Assembly (NCBI GenBank): GCA_938001995.1
Contig: CALLAV010000298.1
Coordinates: 1 to 7,719, forward strand
Length of the DNA: 7,719 nt
DNA from: an uncultured Amylibacter sp.
GTDB lineage: Bacteria > Pseudomonadota > Alphaproteobacteria > Rhodobacterales > Rhodobacteraceae
Reading direction: 5' to 3'
Positions 6,295 through 7,719 of this stretch are shown here, piece after piece (the first letter of the stretch is position 1; each line of letters opens with the position of its first letter). A program made the translations under genes and the position numbers. Below the pieces are notes generated by a model. That model was not told where the DNA came from, did not search any database, and saw only the letters and a list, made by a program, of their open reading frames with translations.

Positions 6295-7431
6295 ATGGCT
6301 GCAATTTTAGATTGGTCTGTCTTTCAGACAGGGGGCACGAACACCATTACGGACGGTGTTAGCGGCAATGACGCTAATGTCACTGTGTCCACCAATGGCA
6401 TGACATATTTTGCCGACGGTGCTGGGAATTTTGGCACCACGGGTTTCATCTATGGCACGGGCAACACCCAAACCGACACAGACACGACCGACATTGATTT
6501 CGGGGAAAACGTGCGCAATTTGCAATTTGAACTGATGGATGTGGATGGGGGCTCGAATTTCAGCGACGCGGTGACGATTGCAGCGCTTGACGACGATGGA
6601 AACCCCGTCGCCGTGAATTTCAGCAGCGTTGATCCTGCCTATCAAACGGTGGTGGACAATGGCGATGGCACGTACACCGTGTATGGCACAGGCTCAGCCG
6701 ACGGCGCGTTTAATGGCGCAGGTGCGGCAGACAGCGTGTTTGTGTCCTTCGATGGTCCTGTGTCGTCCTTGCAAATTATCCATTCCGCAGGCCCGACAAT
6801 CAACAGTTCTGGCGCGATGGGGATCAACGATCTGAGCTTTGATATCGTTTGTTTCACACCCGGCACACAGATTGCCACGCCTTTGGGCGATGTCCCAGTT
6901 GAAGGTTTGAAGGTCGGCGATTTGGTCGTAACCAAAGACAGCGGCATCCAAGCCGTGCGTTGGGTGGGGCGCAAAAAGGTATCTGGCGCGCGCCTACAAT
7001 CCTATCCGCATTTTCGCCCTGTGAAAATCCGAAAGGACGCCTTTGGTAACGGGCTGCCGAACCGCGATATGCATGTTTCCCCGCAGCACCGCGTGTTGTT
7101 GGCGGGCGCAGATGTGGAATTGAACTATTCACAAAGCCAAGCATTGGCCCCCGCAAAAGGGCTCGTTACGGATCTAAGCATCACTGTCGATTTTTCCGTG
7201 AAAGAGGTGGAATACATCCACATCCTGTTCGACAAACACGAGCTGGTGTTTTCCGATGGCCTGCTGACAGAGAGCTTTCACCCGGGTGAAATGTCCATCG
7301 CCGGACTTGACGACGGCACGCGCCAAGAGGTGTTCGAGCTGTTCCCAGAGCTGCGCACAAACTATGGCGCATATGGTCCAGCGGCGCGCATGTCTTTGTC
7401 CGTTAGCGAAAGTCAGGCGCTCGTCGCCTAG
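6295..7431 (+). CDS. Hint-domain (hedgehog/intein-like, Hint_2) protein with beta-rich N-terminus
   Basis: The 378-residue product has two parts. Residues 1 to about 180 are acidic, rich in Gly, Asp, Thr and Asn, and probably form a secreted beta-sandwich; Cys is absent there. From Cys186 a Hint_2 domain begins: CFTPGTQIATPLGDVPVEGL at 186-205, VGDLVVTKDSG at 207-217, AVRWVGRKKV at 220-229, SPQHRVLL at 262-269 (the His-containing block B equivalent, His265) and HILFDKHELVFSDGLLTESF at 309-328. Hint domains catalyse an N-S acyl shift that can lead to self-cleavage before the cysteine; the Cys and His needed are present here. Such proteins are common in Rhodobacterales and are presumed to be secreted. 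No Sec signal and no classical RTX nonapeptides are seen, so the export route is unclear. The start is placed at the ATG 6295, with GGGA 8 bases upstream, rather than at the in-frame TTG 6289. The gene ends 9 bases from the convergent purB stop. Confidence 0.85.
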   Translation: MAAILDWSVFQTGGTNTITDGVSGNDANVTVSTNGMTYFADGAGNFGTTGFIYGTGNTQTDTDTTDIDFGENVRNLQFELMDVDGGSNFSDAVTIAALDDDGNPVAVNFSSVDPAYQTVVDNGDGTYTVYGTGSADGAFNGAGAADSVFVSFDGPVSSLQIIHSAGPTINSSGAMGINDLSFDIVCFTPGTQIATPLGDVPVEGLKVGDLVVTKDSGIQAVRWVGRKKVSGARLQSYPHFRPVKIRKDAFGNGLPNRDMHVSPQHRVLLAGADVELNYSQSQALAPAKGLVTDLSITVDFSVKEVEYIHILFDKHELVFSDGLLTESFHPGEMSIAGLDDGTRQEVFELFPELRTNYGAYGPAARMSLSVSESQALVA

Positions 7432-7440
7432 GGCGCAGGC

Positions 7441-7719
7441 TTAAGCGCCAAACACCCGCTTAAAGATCGTATCGACGTGTTTGGTGTGATAGCCCATGTC
7501 GAATTTTTCTTTGATTTCATCAACGCCAAGCGCAGCAACCACGTCTTCATCAGCGAGCAGTTGTTCCTGGAAATCAACGCGGTCTTCCCACACCTTCAGC
7601 GCGTTGCGTTGCACCATGGAATAGGCATCTTCGCGAGACACGCCTGCTTGTGTCAGCGCCAGCAGAACGCGCTGGGACATCACCAGACCCGGGAATTTGT
7701 TCATATTGTCGAGCATGTT
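7441..7719 (-). CDS. purB: adenylosuccinate lyase PurB, C-terminal end (runs off right edge)
   Basis: The last 92 residues of PurB are visible; the start and the catalytic domains lie beyond the window. PurB cleaves SAICAR to AICAR and adenylosuccinate to AMP, releasing fumarate. The recognised C-terminal blocks are KFPGLVMSQRVLLALTQAG, SREDAYSMVQRNALKVWE and the terminal HTKHVDTIFKRVFG, typical of the family's final helical domain. The Met at 7716 is internal because the frame stays open to the edge. It is on the same strand as purC, the preceding pathway enzyme, but three genes separate them. Confidence 0.92.
   Translation of the reverse strand, partial: NMLDNMNKFPGLVMSQRVLLALTQAGVSREDAYSMVQRNALKVWEDRVDFQEQLLADEDVVAALGVDEIKEKFDMGYHTKHVDTIFKRVFGA

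Noticed and set aside
6281..6310. Nine-codon ORF overlapping the Hint gene start (ATG 6281, TAG stop), possible leader peptide
   Set aside because: It has no ribosome site, no runs of a regulatory amino acid codon and no attenuator-like structure, so chance is sufficient.
7432..7449. GGCGC/GCGCC inverted repeat between the Hint gene and purB as a bidirectional terminator
   Set aside because: The stem is only five pairs with an eight-base loop and has no T-run on either side; it also overlaps the purB stop region.

Overview
The window looks like a chromosomal segment of an alphaproteobacterium of the order Rhodobacterales, probably a marine roseobacter. Four things suggest this: separate small purS and purQ genes, a DUF1476 gene (the alphaproteobacterial F1-ATPase inhibitor zeta subunit), a Hint_2-type secreted-protein domain of the kind common in roseobacters, and a DctB-type sensor kinase. 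Assignment is by protein motifs only.

The minus strand carries a broken-up set of de novo purine genes. From right to left these are the end of purB (right edge), purC, purS and purQ, followed by the N-terminal half of a DctB-like sensor kinase running off the left edge. PurS and PurQ are two of the three FGAM synthetase subunits and their reading frames overlap by one base. PurC makes SAICAR, and PurB cleaves SAICAR and adenylosuccinate. purL, the third synthetase subunit gene, is not in the window.

Three plus-strand units interrupt the purine genes. (1) A two-gene unit at 2357-4335 encodes a GSCFA-domain protein and a second SGNH-hydrolase-like protein, joined by a 4-base ATGA overlap. It lies between purC and purS. 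(2) The zeta subunit gene at 5254-5571 is divergent from purC. (3) A Hint-domain protein at 6295-7431 converges on purB. One unrecognised 110-residue gene (5822-6154) is on the minus strand.

The most unusual non-coding region is 5572-5821, between the convergent zeta gene and the unrecognised gene. A near-perfect intrinsic terminator on the minus strand lies beside zeta. A weaker terminator on the plus strand lies beside the other gene. A hairpin with a GAGA tetraloop sits between them. Transcripts from both sides would overlap by roughly 200 bases, or the space holds a small RNA. No gene-free stretch exceeds 300 bases. I saw no CRISPR array, tRNA, rRNA, insertion sequence or phage gene. The best candidates for undescribed biology are the GSCFA/SGNH pair and the RNA region.
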